64,000 nucleotides of DNA from Pirellula staleyi DSM 6068 (GCA_945875845.1 CAMCMB010000030.1:1-64000), one strand, 5' to 3'; numbered from the stretch's first letter, positions 10,167 through 20,366 are shown. Notes: generated from the sequence alone by a model not told the origin. A program made the numbers and translations.

Positions 10167-11651
10167 CTACGCGATCAGCTCGTGGAGTACACGCCCATGC
10201 ACATCGGTTAACCGCCGATCGATGCCATTGTTGCGGTAGGTCAACTTCGTATGATCGATACCAAGTTGATGCAGAATCGTGGCATGGATGTCATAGACTT
10301 GCGTCGGATTATCTCGGTCTAGCGGCTTATAACCCCAAGCGTCACTCTCACCATGCGTGACACCCCCTTTTATGCCTCCACCGCAAAGCCAGTTGGTAAA
10401 GACAAACGGATTGTGATCGCGTCCCTTTCCTCCTTGCGAGGAAGGCATGCGACCAAATTCGGTGGTCCAGAGAATCAGCGTGTCCTCGAGCATGCCTCGC
10501 TGCTTCAAGTCTTGAATGAATGCCGCGCAGCCACGAGCCATTCCCATCGCAAGCGGACCATGATCGCGTCGCACGTCTTCATGTGAGTCCCAATTACGAC
10601 GTGGAAATCCGTTATCGTTCCCACTCCAAATCTGAACAAAGCGGACCCCGCGTTCCAGCAGTCTCCGAGCGGCCAAGCATTTTTGTCCGAAATGAAATGT
10701 CTCTTCGTCCGAATTGATCTCCTTGCCCCAATCCTGTGCCCCTCGCTCGAGTCCATAGAGTCTCATCGCATGCTCCGACTCGGACGCAAAGTCCAACGCC
10801 TCAGGAGCGGCTAACTGCATCTTGGCAGCCAGTTCGTAGCTTCGAATACGGCCTTCCAATCGTGCGTCACCTGCTCGAGTCGATGCGTGCTCGCGATTGA
10901 GCCTACTCATCAAGGCTTGCGATTGTTGCTCACCCGACGCCGTAACGTAGGAACCCGCTCGATGCGGAAACAGGTCGGCAATGGGATCGGGGCGACCAGG
11001 ATAGATGATCGTACCGGCGTGCTGGGCGGGCAGAAAGGCGGAATCCCAATTCTTCACTCCGTTGGAACCAAAGCCGCGATGGTCGGGCAGCACTACGAAA
11101 CTGGGGAGGTTCTCATTGATCGATCCCAATCCATAACTAACCCAACAACCCGCTCCTGGAAAACCAGGCAACAAGAAACCGGTCGACTGCAACAACGTCG
11201 CAGTGCTATGCACACCCGACTTGCTCACCATGTTGTGCACGAATGCGATGTCATCTGCGACCGAGCCGAGCGGTGCTACGGTTTCGCTCAGCAGCTTGCC
11301 ACAATCGCCATAGGGCTTAAAGTCCCAGATCGGTTTCATCCAGGGACCCAGACCATTCTGAAACGCTTCGACGGGCTCGCCAAAATCACTGGGTGCCCCA
11401 TCGCGTTTGACGAGTTGTTCCTTGTAGTCAAACAAATCGATATGGCTTGCGGCACCTGACATGAAGAACTGTACGACACGTTTGGCTTTTGCGGGATGGT
11501 GCAAGCCGGCATCTCTGTTCCGAGAAATCGTGTCGCTGGAATTCGCTCCCTCTTGTGCAGTCAATTCGCCATTCGACGCGAGCATTGAGGCCAGCGCAAT
11601 ACCACCTAGACCGCTCCCTGATTCAAACAAAAAAGTTCGTCTTGAAGGCAT
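10167..11651 (-). CDS. DUF1501 family protein, Tat-exported
   Basis: The start was set at 11651 (MPSRRTFLF), giving 494 residues. It begins 11 bp after the stop of the upstream DUF1549/1553 gene and places a twin-arginine signal (SRRTFL followed by a hydrophobic run) at the N-terminus. A longer frame would run 48 residues into the upstream gene. The body has DUF1501 hallmarks: FFMSGAASHIDLFDYK, FVHNMVSKSGVHS, FGQKCLAARRLLERGVRFVQIW, and a C-terminal TEFGRMP…GRDHNP block. DUF1501 proteins are sulfatase/alkaline-phosphatase-like in fold and nearly always pair with DUF1549/DUF1553 cytochrome proteins in planctomycetes. The reaction is unknown. Confidence 0.92.
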   Translation of the reverse strand: MPSRRTFLFESGSGLGGIALASMLASNGELTAQEGANSSDTISRNRDAGLHHPAKAKRVVQFFMSGAASHIDLFDYKEQLVKRDGAPSDFGEPVEAFQNGLGPWMKPIWDFKPYGDCGKLLSETVAPLGSVADDIAFVHNMVSKSGVHSTATLLQSTGFLLPGFPGAGCWVSYGLGSINENLPSFVVLPDHRGFGSNGVKNWDSAFLPAQHAGTIIYPGRPDPIADLFPHRAGSYVTASGEQQSQALMSRLNREHASTRAGDARLEGRIRSYELAAKMQLAAPEALDFASESEHAMRLYGLERGAQDWGKEINSDEETFHFGQKCLAARRLLERGVRFVQIWSGNDNGFPRRNWDSHEDVRRDHGPLAMGMARGCAAFIQDLKQRGMLEDTLILWTTEFGRMPSSQGGKGRDHNPFVFTNWLCGGGIKGGVTHGESDAWGYKPLDRDNPTQVYDIHATILHQLGIDHTKLTYRNNGIDRRLTDVHGRVLHELIA

Positions 11652-11662
11652 GGTAAATCGGC

Positions 11663-14600
11663 TCAATCCACAAAGGTAAAGGCGTTTAAGTTCAGAAGCA
11701 CACGACATAAATACGACATGCCGTTCGTCCTTGCAAACTGAATCATCTGCTCGCGATCCGATTCGGAAGGCCCCACCCCGAGTGCCAGCCGACAAGCTCG
11801 TTCCACCTGGCTGGGAATGTCTGTGTATTCCTTTTCAACGCGAGCCGCGAAATGCTTCGACTGACTGAGCATGAACCCGTTGTTCAGAAGTGCCAAGGCT
11901 TGAATTGCCGACAAGCTTTCATTTCGTTTGTCGACGCGCATCGATGGATCCGCGCAGTCCAGCGAGGTCATCCATGGTTGCGTTTGGGATCGGACAATGA
12001 AACGATAAACGGAACGTCGCCATGTTTTGGGATCGTCGGGATCTGCTAGTCCATACTCATAATGCGGCGAATGCTCAGGGTGTTCGATCACAAAATCTTG
12101 CCAGCCTGGGCCACCCATACTGATATCCAGTTTTCCGCTCACGGCGAGCACCGAATCGCGGATCGCTTCGGCTTCCAAACGTCGCCGATTTTGTCTCCAT
12201 AGCAGCGTGTTGTTGGAATCCAATGTCTCTCCCGTTGTATTGCTTTCCGAAGACTGACGATACGTCGCGCTCTTCACGATGAGTCGGTGCAAATCCTTGA
12301 TCGAGCCTCCGCGATCGCGGAAATCCGTAGCTAGCCAGTCGAGCAATTCGGGATGAGAAGGCAATCCACCATTGTGCCCTAAGTCATTTGGCGAATCGAC
12401 AAAACCGCGGCCAAAGTGGTACTGCCAAACGCGGTTCACGATGCTTCGCCAAGTGAGTGGGTTGGCCGGATCCGTGATCCACTTCGCAAGCAAGACACGG
12501 CGCTGGCCCTCCCCAGCCTCCGGTTGTAACTCGAATCGCGAACGTTGAAACGCAAGAAAGGACAACGCGCCCGGTGTGACTTCGCGGCCCGGCTGAGTTA
12601 CTTGTCCACGTGCTAGCAAGAAAATGGGCCTCGGCTTTCCTCCTACTGCACCCGTACCGCCAAAGGCGCCGCTCCCCTGATGAATTCCGCCAGCGTACAC
12701 CACGTTCGGAGCAGGCATTTGCTTGAGCTCCGCAGACAATCCTGCGAGTTCCGACATCAGCAACCGCCGTTTTGCTTTGCTCGCTTCGTCCATCGACTTC
12801 TCTAAAAGGTTTTCTCGCTCTTGAACGAGTTGCGCTTTGTCTTCCTTCGAGGTGGCAGTTGGTGCAATGCCGTCGGTCAGGTTTGTTTTTTGCCAACGCG
12901 GTGCGGCCTCAATGGAGTCCAGGGCCGTTACCGAACGCCCTAAGGCTATGTTTTTGTCCGCTGAGTCAAACACCTGAAGCTCGGAGAGGGCGAGGATATA
13001 ATCCTCCTTACGCGTAGCGAGTTTGCTGGCAGTAACGCGTACGTATCTCCCCGCGATCCCATCGTCTTTCGCACTATTCGTAGTAAAGGGCTGAAGTCCA
13101 TTGTTTTTGAAGTCAGCCATGAAGGTCACGTCATGCTTACGCCAAAACAACTTCACTCCGGTTTTGAATTCCGGGTCATCGCTCGCCTCAATCTTGAAAC
13201 GAATGGGAAATCCAAAGCCTGCACCTATAGCATTAAAATCATCGTAGCAGGGCAGCAACGTCACTCGCTGGATTTCCGTGCGCTCGCCAAGATCGACCTG
13301 AACCCATTTTTCTTGGTCTTGAGTCGACGCGATTGCGCTGTGGTAACCGAACTCGGGCCCTGGATTGCTTTTTTCTTCGGAGGGTGCCGAAGCTTTCTCG
13401 ATGCGCTTTGTGAGGCTAGTGTATTCCTCGCCCGCTAATGGAATCAAGGGTTCTTCGATTTGCCGCAAAGAGTGGGAGGTTTCGCTCTTGAGTCGTTCTA
13501 GCTCTAGGATTCGTCGCTGGACCGTTTCGTCGCGGTAGTATTTTCGATCGGTGCGATCCAAGGCTGAGAATACTGCATGCAAACTGTAGTAGTCTTCTTG
13601 ACTGATTGGGTCAAATTTATGTTGATGGCACTGAGCGCAATGAACCGTGGCGCTGCAAAAAGTTCCGATGGTGTTCGAGACCATATCATCGCGGTCCAAA
13701 TGGCGCGCGATCTTACCATCGGTTTTCGTTTCGGGGACTTCCGCGTGGCCGATGAAGTCCCAGGGGCCTGCCGCAATAAATCCGAGAGCTTCAATACCAT
13801 CGCTGGTCCCAGGCCTCACGACATCTCCGGCGATTTGCTCCTCTACAAATTGTGCGTAGGGCTTGTCTTCATTGAAAGCCCGGATCACATAATCGCGATA
13901 GGGCCAAGCATTCGGACGCTGTTTGTCTTTGTCATACCCATGCGTATCGCCGTAGTGCACCACGTCGAGCCAGTGCCTCGCCCATCGCTCGCCATACCGT
14001 GGCGATGCAAGCAATTGCTCGACGAGTTGGTTGAGCGCCCCCTCGGCATCGACGCTTGACTCGCGTTCAAAGTCGTCCAGCTCCTCGGGCTTAGGGGGCA
14101 GCCCAATCAGGTCAAAATAGAGGCGACGCGCCAACGTTCGAGAGTCAACCGGCTGCGACTTCGTCAATCCTTTACCAGCGAGCTGGATGTTCACGAAGTG
14201 ATCGATGGCTTGCGAGCGTTCGATGGCAGGTTCCAATTTAGGAAGCGGTTGAAAGCTCCACCATTTCAACGGGTCATCCAATTTTTTGTTGGCCGAATCG
14301 GGCCACAACGCACCAGCATCCATCCATCTTTGCAGGGAAGAGATTTCTTCCGCTGTCAGTCGAGGCAGGTTGCTATCCTTGGGTGGCATCACCAAGTCCG
14401 AGTTCGCGTCCGATACGAACTTGAGGAGCTGGCTTGCCGCGCTTTTGCCAGGTACGATTGGCGGCTCACCTTGATCGCCACCCGCCATCGCGATCTCTCG
14501 GACATCCAGGCGATAGCCACTTTTTTGAATCTTGGGACCGTGGCATGCATAGCATTTGGTTTCAAAGATCGGTCGAATGCGTTCTTGAAAGAAAGCCTCT

Positions 14601-14776
14601 TCGCCAGCCGAATCATCCGCAAAGCAAATCGCTTGGAACTCAAAAACAGGCCAAATCAGCAAACTCAAAAGCAGTAACTTGGTAGCTTCGCTGAGCATCC
14701 ACGCGCAGCTGTTCGCAACATGCGTTCGCGAGTTAATTCTAGGGCGCGAGTTGAGATAACGCGATTTATTTAACAT
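11663..14776 (-). CDS. Planctomycete cytochrome C / DUF1549 / DUF1553 protein with discoidin-like domain
   Basis: This 1037-residue secreted protein contains an N-terminal PSCyt1 haem site (CYACHG near residue 75), a DUF1549 region (GLPPKPEELDDF, RHWLDVVHYGDTHG, CAQCHQHKFDPI), a middle F5/8 type C-like beta sandwich (about 480-620, WVQVDLGERTEIQRVTL) and a C-terminal DUF1553 domain (NRVWQYHFGRGFVDSPNDLG, LALLNNGF). The CxxCH in the DUF1549 region may bind a second haem. A more plausible start is M27 (14698), which puts the hydrophobic signal LLLLSLLIWPVF at the N-terminus. It forms an operon with the DUF1501 gene and probably with the similar gene upstream. The discoidin-like insert suggests carbohydrate binding. 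Confidence 0.9.
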   Translation of the reverse strand: MLNKSRYLNSRPRINSRTHVANSCAWMLSEATKLLLLSLLIWPVFEFQAICFADDSAGEEAFFQERIRPIFETKCYACHGPKIQKSGYRLDVREIAMAGGDQGEPPIVPGKSAASQLLKFVSDANSDLVMPPKDSNLPRLTAEEISSLQRWMDAGALWPDSANKKLDDPLKWWSFQPLPKLEPAIERSQAIDHFVNIQLAGKGLTKSQPVDSRTLARRLYFDLIGLPPKPEELDDFERESSVDAEGALNQLVEQLLASPRYGERWARHWLDVVHYGDTHGYDKDKQRPNAWPYRDYVIRAFNEDKPYAQFVEEQIAGDVVRPGTSDGIEALGFIAAGPWDFIGHAEVPETKTDGKIARHLDRDDMVSNTIGTFCSATVHCAQCHQHKFDPISQEDYYSLHAVFSALDRTDRKYYRDETVQRRILELERLKSETSHSLRQIEEPLIPLAGEEYTSLTKRIEKASAPSEEKSNPGPEFGYHSAIASTQDQEKWVQVDLGERTEIQRVTLLPCYDDFNAIGAGFGFPIRFKIEASDDPEFKTGVKLFWRKHDVTFMADFKNNGLQPFTTNSAKDDGIAGRYVRVTASKLATRKEDYILALSELQVFDSADKNIALGRSVTALDSIEAAPRWQKTNLTDGIAPTATSKEDKAQLVQERENLLEKSMDEASKAKRRLLMSELAGLSAELKQMPAPNVVYAGGIHQGSGAFGGTGAVGGKPRPIFLLARGQVTQPGREVTPGALSFLAFQRSRFELQPEAGEGQRRVLLAKWITDPANPLTWRSIVNRVWQYHFGRGFVDSPNDLGHNGGLPSHPELLDWLATDFRDRGGSIKDLHRLIVKSATYRQSSESNTTGETLDSNNTLLWRQNRRRLEAEAIRDSVLAVSGKLDISMGGPGWQDFVIEHPEHSPHYEYGLADPDDPKTWRRSVYRFIVRSQTQPWMTSLDCADPSMRVDKRNESLSAIQALALLNNGFMLSQSKHFAARVEKEYTDIPSQVERACRLALGVGPSESDREQMIQFARTNGMSYLCRVLLNLNAFTFVD

Positions 14777-14834
14777 GGGTTACATCGAGTAGGTGCCGGA
14801 CTTGGCGGACAGTGCAAAAACTTTTGGACCGAAA

Positions 14835-17800
14835 CTAATTCCGATTGACCGCCTCATCCAAATTCATCACCAGATTTGCAACGAGTGTGTACACCGCTAG
14901 CTCATTAGGGGGCAATTTGGAATCGAATGGTTTTTCGCCGACGGCAATCAGACGCTTGGAGTCCTCCACGTTTGCGTCGAACCGAGCTTGAAATTGCGAA
15001 ACGGCTCGCTCCATCGCTTGTTGCTCGGAAATTGTGGGTTTGCGAGACAAGACTTGTTGGAACGCAAACGCGATTCGATCGGACGGTTTAATGGATGCGT
15101 CGTTTAAAATACGTTCGGCTAGAACCCGAGCTGCTTCTACGTACTGAACGTCGTTCATCAACTGCAAGGCTTGCAGTGGTGTGTTGCTGCGTTCGCGTCG
15201 CGAGCAAAACAGCTCTCGGTTGGGTGCATCGAAATTGCTCATGAACGGCGGCGGCGCAGTTCGTTTGATGAAGCTGTATAAACTTCGTCGATACAGAACA
15301 TCGCCATGATCCTGAATGTAATAGCGAGTGTTCGAGTCGCCGTACCCGACCGGTTCCCAGATGTTCCCTGGCTGGTAACCTTTCACACCTGGACCACCAC
15401 GCTTTCGATTTAGCAATCCGCTTACCGCAAGCACATTATCTCGTATTTGTTCCGCGTCCAAACGGATCCTAGGACCGCGCGCGAGATAACGATTTTCAGG
15501 ATCGATGTTCCATGCGTCCTGGGTCACGACTGCAGAGCGACGAAAGGCAGCTGTGCTCACCAATTCACGCATTAGTTGTTTGATGTCCCAGCCGCCAGCC
15601 CTAAATCGGTCCGCCAAGAAATCCAAGAGTTCTGGGTGGGTCGGTGGTGCTCCCTGTGTGCCGAAGTCATCGCTCGTTTTGACCAAGCCTACGCCATACA
15701 CTTGTTGCCAAAAACGATTGACGGCAACGCGAGACGTGAGGGGTTGCTCGTTGGAAACGAGCCACTGTGCTAGATCCAATCGATTGGGCGAACTAATGTT
15801 TGCCCGTTGAATGAGTGGCGGCAACACGGCCGGAGTGTTCGGAGTCACTTTTTCTCCCTTTTGATCGTACTGACCTCGCATCATCACGAACGTTTCTCGG
15901 GGCGTTGACTGATCATTGAAGATGAAAGTGCCGGGGATCTTGCTTTCGATGTTCGATCGCTCGATTTTTGCCAGTTGCCATTTGCGTCTTGCCTCAAGGA
16001 CCGCAGGGGCTGTCGCTTCGGAGATATAGGTTCGGAAGAATGTGGCGACGCCTTCAGCGCTCTTCTTTCCCAACTCGCTATCGGGGCCCTCTTTGATGGC
16101 CTTGGCCAGTTCGCCAGTAGCAAGTGGTACATCAGTCCCCTTCACACCCGCCCACCACGTGTTAACCTCCGATGTCAATCGGTCCTCATCGCGTTGGTTT
16201 CCCGTGCAAACCAAACCATCCCAGTAGCAGACGCCACCGAAGAGGCCCAGTTTGATCTCCTTTACTTTTTTGCCGACCGCAAGTTCGGAAAGAGGAATCG
16301 TCAATTCCGTCCATCGCCCAGGCTGGGGCAACTTGCCGAGTACGCGATCTGGACCCGCATCGACCATGCGAGCATCCTCAGGTTTGTCGCACCAAACCCA
16401 TCGCTTGGTGCCTCCATCTGTCTTTACTTCGAGAAACGCTGCGATTGGGGGCTCCTTGCGATCCGTCATCATCCAGACCTTGAGGCTTCCTTGTTCTGGA
16501 ATCCAAAGTGGGTTAAGCCCGCCCGTAATCGTTTGTTCGTACTTGTGTCCAAACTCTTGTTGCAACGATCGGCTCCCCATCGGAGAGCTGATATCGTCAT
16601 TCCAAACGGGGTCATTGCGCGAGGTGTTACGAACCGCAGCACCCACGGGAAAATCATCATCCAGCCAAATCGACGTAAAGGGACCGGTTGGGTTGGATTT
16701 GGATGCGTTTTGCAACTCGATCGCAATGTTTTCCTTGTCTTTTGCCGCTTGGACCAGCGTGGCCAGCGACTGCGATTCTTTTTGTTTGGCTAGTTCTAAG
16801 GCTTTGGATTGCTCGTCCGTCGGCAGGGATAAAAACGGACGTGTTGTGTTAACGTTTCCGTCCATCGCCGGGTCCGCCGCGCTGTAAAAAAACGCGTACA
16901 TGGAATAGAACTCGCGAGTGCTGATTGGGTCGTACTTATGATCGTGGCAAACAGCGCATCCGCCTGTCAACCCAAGCCACGCTTGAATGGTTGTGCTCGT
17001 TCGATCGACTGCATAGCGAAAGAGAAACTCATCGCTGATGGCCCCCCCTTCGCTCGTCGTGACATTGGATCGATTGAATCCCGTGGCAACCAATTGCGAT
17101 TGAGTTGGATTGGGGAGTAAATCGCCAGCCAACTGTTCGATGGTGAATTGATTGAATGGCATGTTTGCATTGAAGGCATCCACGACCCAATCGCGATATG
17201 CCCATGCTTGCCGTTCATTGTCCAAGTGCAAGCCATGCGTATCGCCATAACGGGCAACATCGAGCCAATGTTTGGCCATCTCCTCACCAAAGCCCGATGA
17301 AGCAAGATACTGGTCAACGAGCTTGCGATAGTTTGCATCGGAGGGATCCGCGACGAAACCCTCAACATCGCCTAAGCTCGGTGGCAAACCTGTCAAGGTA
17401 AAGGCTAGGCGGCGCACCTGGGTTATTGCATCCGTTGGTGCCTGGGCTGATAGTCCTTTTCGTTTTTGTTCTGCGCTCAGCAGATCGTCAATCGATGATT
17501 GTGCATCTTTTTGGGCAATGATGGGTTCGAACGACCAGTGCTTTTCGTAAGTCGCACCTTGTTCAATCCAAGTTGCGATGGTTTTCTTTTCCGCTTCACT
17601 GAGCTGACGGTTTGAAGTTGGCGGAGGCATTACTGTTTCGGGATCGGTCGACACCATTCGGGACCAGACCAAGCTGTCGCTGAGTTTACCCGGTGCAATT
17701 GCGGCCTTGCCACCGTCGCGTGGTGCCCGTGCATCCTCGGCGATATCCAAACGCAAGTCGGCCTCACGCGTTTTGGCGTCCATGCCATGGCATCGGTAGC

Positions 17801-17942
17801 AAGCACTAGAAAGGATGGGGCGGATATCTTGGTTAAAGCGAAGTTTTGTCGCTGAGTCTTGCGCAAAAGTTCTCCCGAGGGAATTCGCGCAAAACCATCC
17901 TAAAAGCACCGCGAAACAAGTGAGAGGGCGGTTTCGAAGCAT
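14835..17942 (-). CDS. Planctomycete cytochrome C / DUF1549 / DUF1553 protein (second copy)
   Basis: The 1035-residue protein is a paralogue of the next gene in architecture. It has a signal peptide (CFAVLLGWFCANSLG), PSCyt1 with CYRCHG, DUF1549 (GLPPSLGDVEGF, HWLDVARYGDTHGLH, CAVCHDHKYDP), a middle sugar-binding-like beta domain (about 430-580) and C-terminal DUF1553 (NRFWQQVYGVGLVKTSDDFG, NTPLQALQLMND). The middle domain differs in sequence from the discoidin-like one in the neighbour, so the two probably recognise different ligands. It is first in the three-gene group with the DUF1501 protein. Family function is unproven, and a periplasmic redox or glycan role is inferred. Confidence 0.9.
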   Translation of the reverse strand: MLRNRPLTCFAVLLGWFCANSLGRTFAQDSATKLRFNQDIRPILSSACYRCHGMDAKTREADLRLDIAEDARAPRDGGKAAIAPGKLSDSLVWSRMVSTDPETVMPPPTSNRQLSEAEKKTIATWIEQGATYEKHWSFEPIIAQKDAQSSIDDLLSAEQKRKGLSAQAPTDAITQVRRLAFTLTGLPPSLGDVEGFVADPSDANYRKLVDQYLASSGFGEEMAKHWLDVARYGDTHGLHLDNERQAWAYRDWVVDAFNANMPFNQFTIEQLAGDLLPNPTQSQLVATGFNRSNVTTSEGGAISDEFLFRYAVDRTSTTIQAWLGLTGGCAVCHDHKYDPISTREFYSMYAFFYSAADPAMDGNVNTTRPFLSLPTDEQSKALELAKQKESQSLATLVQAAKDKENIAIELQNASKSNPTGPFTSIWLDDDFPVGAAVRNTSRNDPVWNDDISSPMGSRSLQQEFGHKYEQTITGGLNPLWIPEQGSLKVWMMTDRKEPPIAAFLEVKTDGGTKRWVWCDKPEDARMVDAGPDRVLGKLPQPGRWTELTIPLSELAVGKKVKEIKLGLFGGVCYWDGLVCTGNQRDEDRLTSEVNTWWAGVKGTDVPLATGELAKAIKEGPDSELGKKSAEGVATFFRTYISEATAPAVLEARRKWQLAKIERSNIESKIPGTFIFNDQSTPRETFVMMRGQYDQKGEKVTPNTPAVLPPLIQRANISSPNRLDLAQWLVSNEQPLTSRVAVNRFWQQVYGVGLVKTSDDFGTQGAPPTHPELLDFLADRFRAGGWDIKQLMRELVSTAAFRRSAVVTQDAWNIDPENRYLARGPRIRLDAEQIRDNVLAVSGLLNRKRGGPGVKGYQPGNIWEPVGYGDSNTRYYIQDHGDVLYRRSLYSFIKRTAPPPFMSNFDAPNRELFCSRRERSNTPLQALQLMNDVQYVEAARVLAERILNDASIKPSDRIAFAFQQVLSRKPTISEQQAMERAVSQFQARFDANVEDSKRLIAVGEKPFDSKLPPNELAVYTLVANLVMNLDEAVNRN

Positions 17943-17966
17943 AACTTGCTAGATCCTGTAGGTGGG

Positions 17967-18015
17967 GTAAGCTTCCAGCTCGCCATCCGTGATTCATCGC
18001 AAGCTGGAAGCTTAC
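17967..18015. repeat. 14-bp perfect inverted repeat
   Basis: GTAAGCTTCCAGCT (17967-17980) pairs with AGCTGGAAGCTTAC (18002-18015) across a 21-bp loop. The stem extends on the outside to GTGG/CCAC with one mismatch. It lies between two minus-strand genes and could act as a structured mRNA element or attenuator. There is no T run. Confidence 0.7.
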
Positions 18016-18072
18016 GCCACTTCAGGCTCTGGCTGATATCTAGACAATCTAGGTAGCGAGCTTATTGAAATA

Positions 18073-19710
18073 TTATTTATCGCGGATCGAATTAAAGTAG
18101 TCGCGTTGTTGGTCGCGTTGGGCCTTGGGTAGCGTCATATTCTCGATCGCATCGGGGTCGTCTGGCGTTGCGTTGAGAACTGCGTCACGAACTTCTTCTT
18201 TTGTTGTACCTTTGCGATTTGGGCCTCCGACCTTACCGCCGAAGACGGTTTCGCCCTTTCGCATTTGTTCACGGACTTGGGAATCGAAGTTTTTGTAGTC
18301 CGTCTCCTCTTCGTCACGATCACCCGCCCCCTTGCCTTCGCCCTTTGAGTTTTTGCTATCCTTGCCTTTCTTGTCCGAATTGCATTTTCCGCATCCATCA
18401 CCGTTGCATTCCGCACATGCCGAAGCTTTTTTTGCGTTTTGGAGATCCTCCATCATACTCTCCATTTCCTGAAGAGCTTCTTGATCGTCTGCCATGTCTG
18501 CAAGTTCCGCTTGAAGTTCTTCGAGGGCTTGCTGGGCCCCTTGCTCGTCACCCTTTTCCATGGCTTCCTGAGCCTTTTTCATTTGAGCCTTCACGGCCTG
18601 TGCGGCTTTGGACTGTTTTGCATTCGCGCTGAGCTGATCGAGTTTCTTTTGTATCTTTGCGGCTGCATCCATATCTCCCGATTTTTCGGCCTTGGCGAGT
18701 TCGTTCAGAGCGTCCTCCATCGCCTGTTTTTGTTGTTCTTGTGACTTCTCGATGGCCTTTTGCATTTGTTCTAGTTGTTTGGCCAGCTGTTGCTTTTGCT
18801 CGTCGTTCAGCTCGCCTGATTTCATCTGTTCAAGCATTTTTTCAAGTTCTTTACCCGCTTTGTCGAAGTCCCCATCCTTCAACGCGTCAGCGACTTTCTC
18901 AGCCGGTCCTTTGTCCAAGTTTTTGAGGGAGTCTAAAGCTTTTTTGAGACTGTCGGCTCCGCCAAGCGATTCTTTCCGCTGCTCCATTTCCTTCTTGATC
19001 TCATTGAAGTCGGAGAGGAGTTTTTTGGAATCAAGCGTATTCGTTTTCTGAAGATCTTCGAGTTTCTTTTCAAGCTTCTTAAATTCGTCAGCTGCATCTT
19101 GCAAACCTTTTTCCTCCAAAGCTTCACGCTGTTTCTTGATTTGAGCCAGAATGGGTTTGGTTTGATTCTTGATGTTGTTTAAGCGTTCCGCAGCTAAACC
19201 AGGAAGCTTTGCGATGGCTGGAAGCTCAGCGTCGGGTACCCAAAAGAGGGCGATGCAAGACAGCAACGGTAACAGTACCCAAGGCGTTTGGGGCGATGTT
19301 TTAACCGGGAAGTGATCGCGAACATCAATGCGTTCGACTTTGGCAGTCGCGTCTTTGAGCAATGCCTCTCCCACCGCAGTTTGCCGCGCTTCCGGATCAA
19401 GTTGCATCGCACTGCTGATTCTCTCACGCAGGCCAAAACGGCGATCTAACTCGACCGCGGAATGAAGTCGAGTCGGACGATAAAAGAAAGAGATAATCCC
19501 TGCAACTAAGGCGGCAGCCCCGCCGCACGCGCTCAGCCAGATCAGGCTCCAACTATGGAAGGTATACGGTAAAAACCAAATTTTCGGGACCAGCAGGGCG
19601 ACAAAGCAAATCGAAAAAGCCAGGATCAGACACCATGATAGGATGTTGAGAATCGTCTGCGTCCAAAGAAGACGACCGGCGCGAGCGATTTGGCGATCGA
19701 TTGAGTCCAT
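18073..19710 (-). CDS. Membrane-anchored coiled-coil protein with a CxxC cluster
   Basis: The start was moved to 19710 (MDSIDRQIA), giving 545 residues. The N-terminal ~180 residues hold two hydrophobic segments (about 17-45 and 50-75) and a third near 150-165. From about 190 to 440 the protein is an almost continuous charged coiled coil rich in Lys/Glu/Gln. A cysteine cluster CAECNGDGCGKCN (about 445-457) resembles one repeat of a DnaJ zinc finger, followed by a polar Lys/Asp tail. The C-terminal domain (VREQMRKGETVFGGKVGG, TPDDPDAIENMTLPKAQRD) is not recognised. The family is common in planctomycetes, but its function is unknown. An envelope scaffold is a guess. Confidence 0.75.
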   Translation of the reverse strand: MDSIDRQIARAGRLLWTQTILNILSWCLILAFSICFVALLVPKIWFLPYTFHSWSLIWLSACGGAAALVAGIISFFYRPTRLHSAVELDRRFGLRERISSAMQLDPEARQTAVGEALLKDATAKVERIDVRDHFPVKTSPQTPWVLLPLLSCIALFWVPDAELPAIAKLPGLAAERLNNIKNQTKPILAQIKKQREALEEKGLQDAADEFKKLEKKLEDLQKTNTLDSKKLLSDFNEIKKEMEQRKESLGGADSLKKALDSLKNLDKGPAEKVADALKDGDFDKAGKELEKMLEQMKSGELNDEQKQQLAKQLEQMQKAIEKSQEQQKQAMEDALNELAKAEKSGDMDAAAKIQKKLDQLSANAKQSKAAQAVKAQMKKAQEAMEKGDEQGAQQALEELQAELADMADDQEALQEMESMMEDLQNAKKASACAECNGDGCGKCNSDKKGKDSKNSKGEGKGAGDRDEEETDYKNFDSQVREQMRKGETVFGGKVGGPNRKGTTKEEVRDAVLNATPDDPDAIENMTLPKAQRDQQRDYFNSIRDK

Positions 19711-19850
19711 GAATCTTGCTCCCAAAGCTAGGTGTGCCAAGCCGTTGCGATATGTTTCGAGTGCGGCTATCGCGGCTCAATTTGGTTCGGCCAGTTCCGA
19801 AGTCCGTCCATTGTACGGGTTTACATCGAGAAATTCAAAGGTGAAGACGC

Positions 19851-20174
19851 TTAAGGTTTTTCAGAAAACGGACATTCGCAGGCAAATCGCCCGCAACCAG
19901 GACAACCACTCCCGTACTTTTTTTGAAGTGCAGCGCTCAAATCGACTCCAGCAACGTTGGCAATCGTTGTTAGCCATGCGAACACGTCGGCAAATTCCTC
20001 CTCCAAATTTTCCCGATCGTCCCCTGCCCTGAGCGCGGACGCCAATTCGCCAATCTCCTCCATGAGCCACATAAAAGTGCCAGAAGTGCCGCGTTCTGCA
20101 TCTTTCTCATAGTACATCGTGCGAATGAGCTGCTGAAAATCGCGGAGAAAAACGTCCGGCTTTGGGGTATTCAT
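19851..20174 (-). CDS. MazG-like nucleotide pyrophosphohydrolase with C-terminal Cys cluster
   Basis: The 107-residue protein is an all-alpha MazG-type NTP pyrophosphohydrolase. The metal-binding helices are [10 protein letters not shown] (E-x3-E pattern, about 37-46) and [12 protein letters not shown] (ExxD, about 57-68). The length fits a single-domain MazG. The tail [13 protein letters not shown] has four cysteines in a CxxC…CxC arrangement, which suggests a small zinc-binding knuckle absent from Escherichia coli MazG. Likely roles are clearing non-canonical dNTPs. It is divergent from folE. Confidence 0.85.
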   Translation of the reverse strand: MNTPKPDVFLRDFQQLIRTMYYEKDAERGTSGTFMWLMEEIGELASALRAGDDRENLEEEFADVFAWLTTIANVAGVDLSAALQKKYGSGCPGCGRFACECPFSEKP

Positions 20175-20366
20175 AGGGCCCTTTGGGGGTCAGAAATAGG
20201 GATCGGTGAAACAGATTCGGACGGCCCGTGTGATCCATTGCAGAAACGCACGGTTGCACTTGCCATGCGTTCTACAATCTTTTCCAAACCCTGGAAACCT
20301 CTGGCAAGCGAGATCCCTGGAATTACCCTTGCCGTTTCACGAGTTCTCAAATTTCAGATTTCAATT

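Noticed and set aside
11652-11795. Upstream extension of the DUF1501 gene
   Set aside because: It would overlap the upstream DUF1549/1553 gene and bury the Tat signal 48 residues inside the protein.
20238-20366. Upstream in-frame start for folE
   Set aside because: It would add 43 residues with no match to GTP cyclohydrolases and would lie in the promoter region shared with the MazG-like gene.
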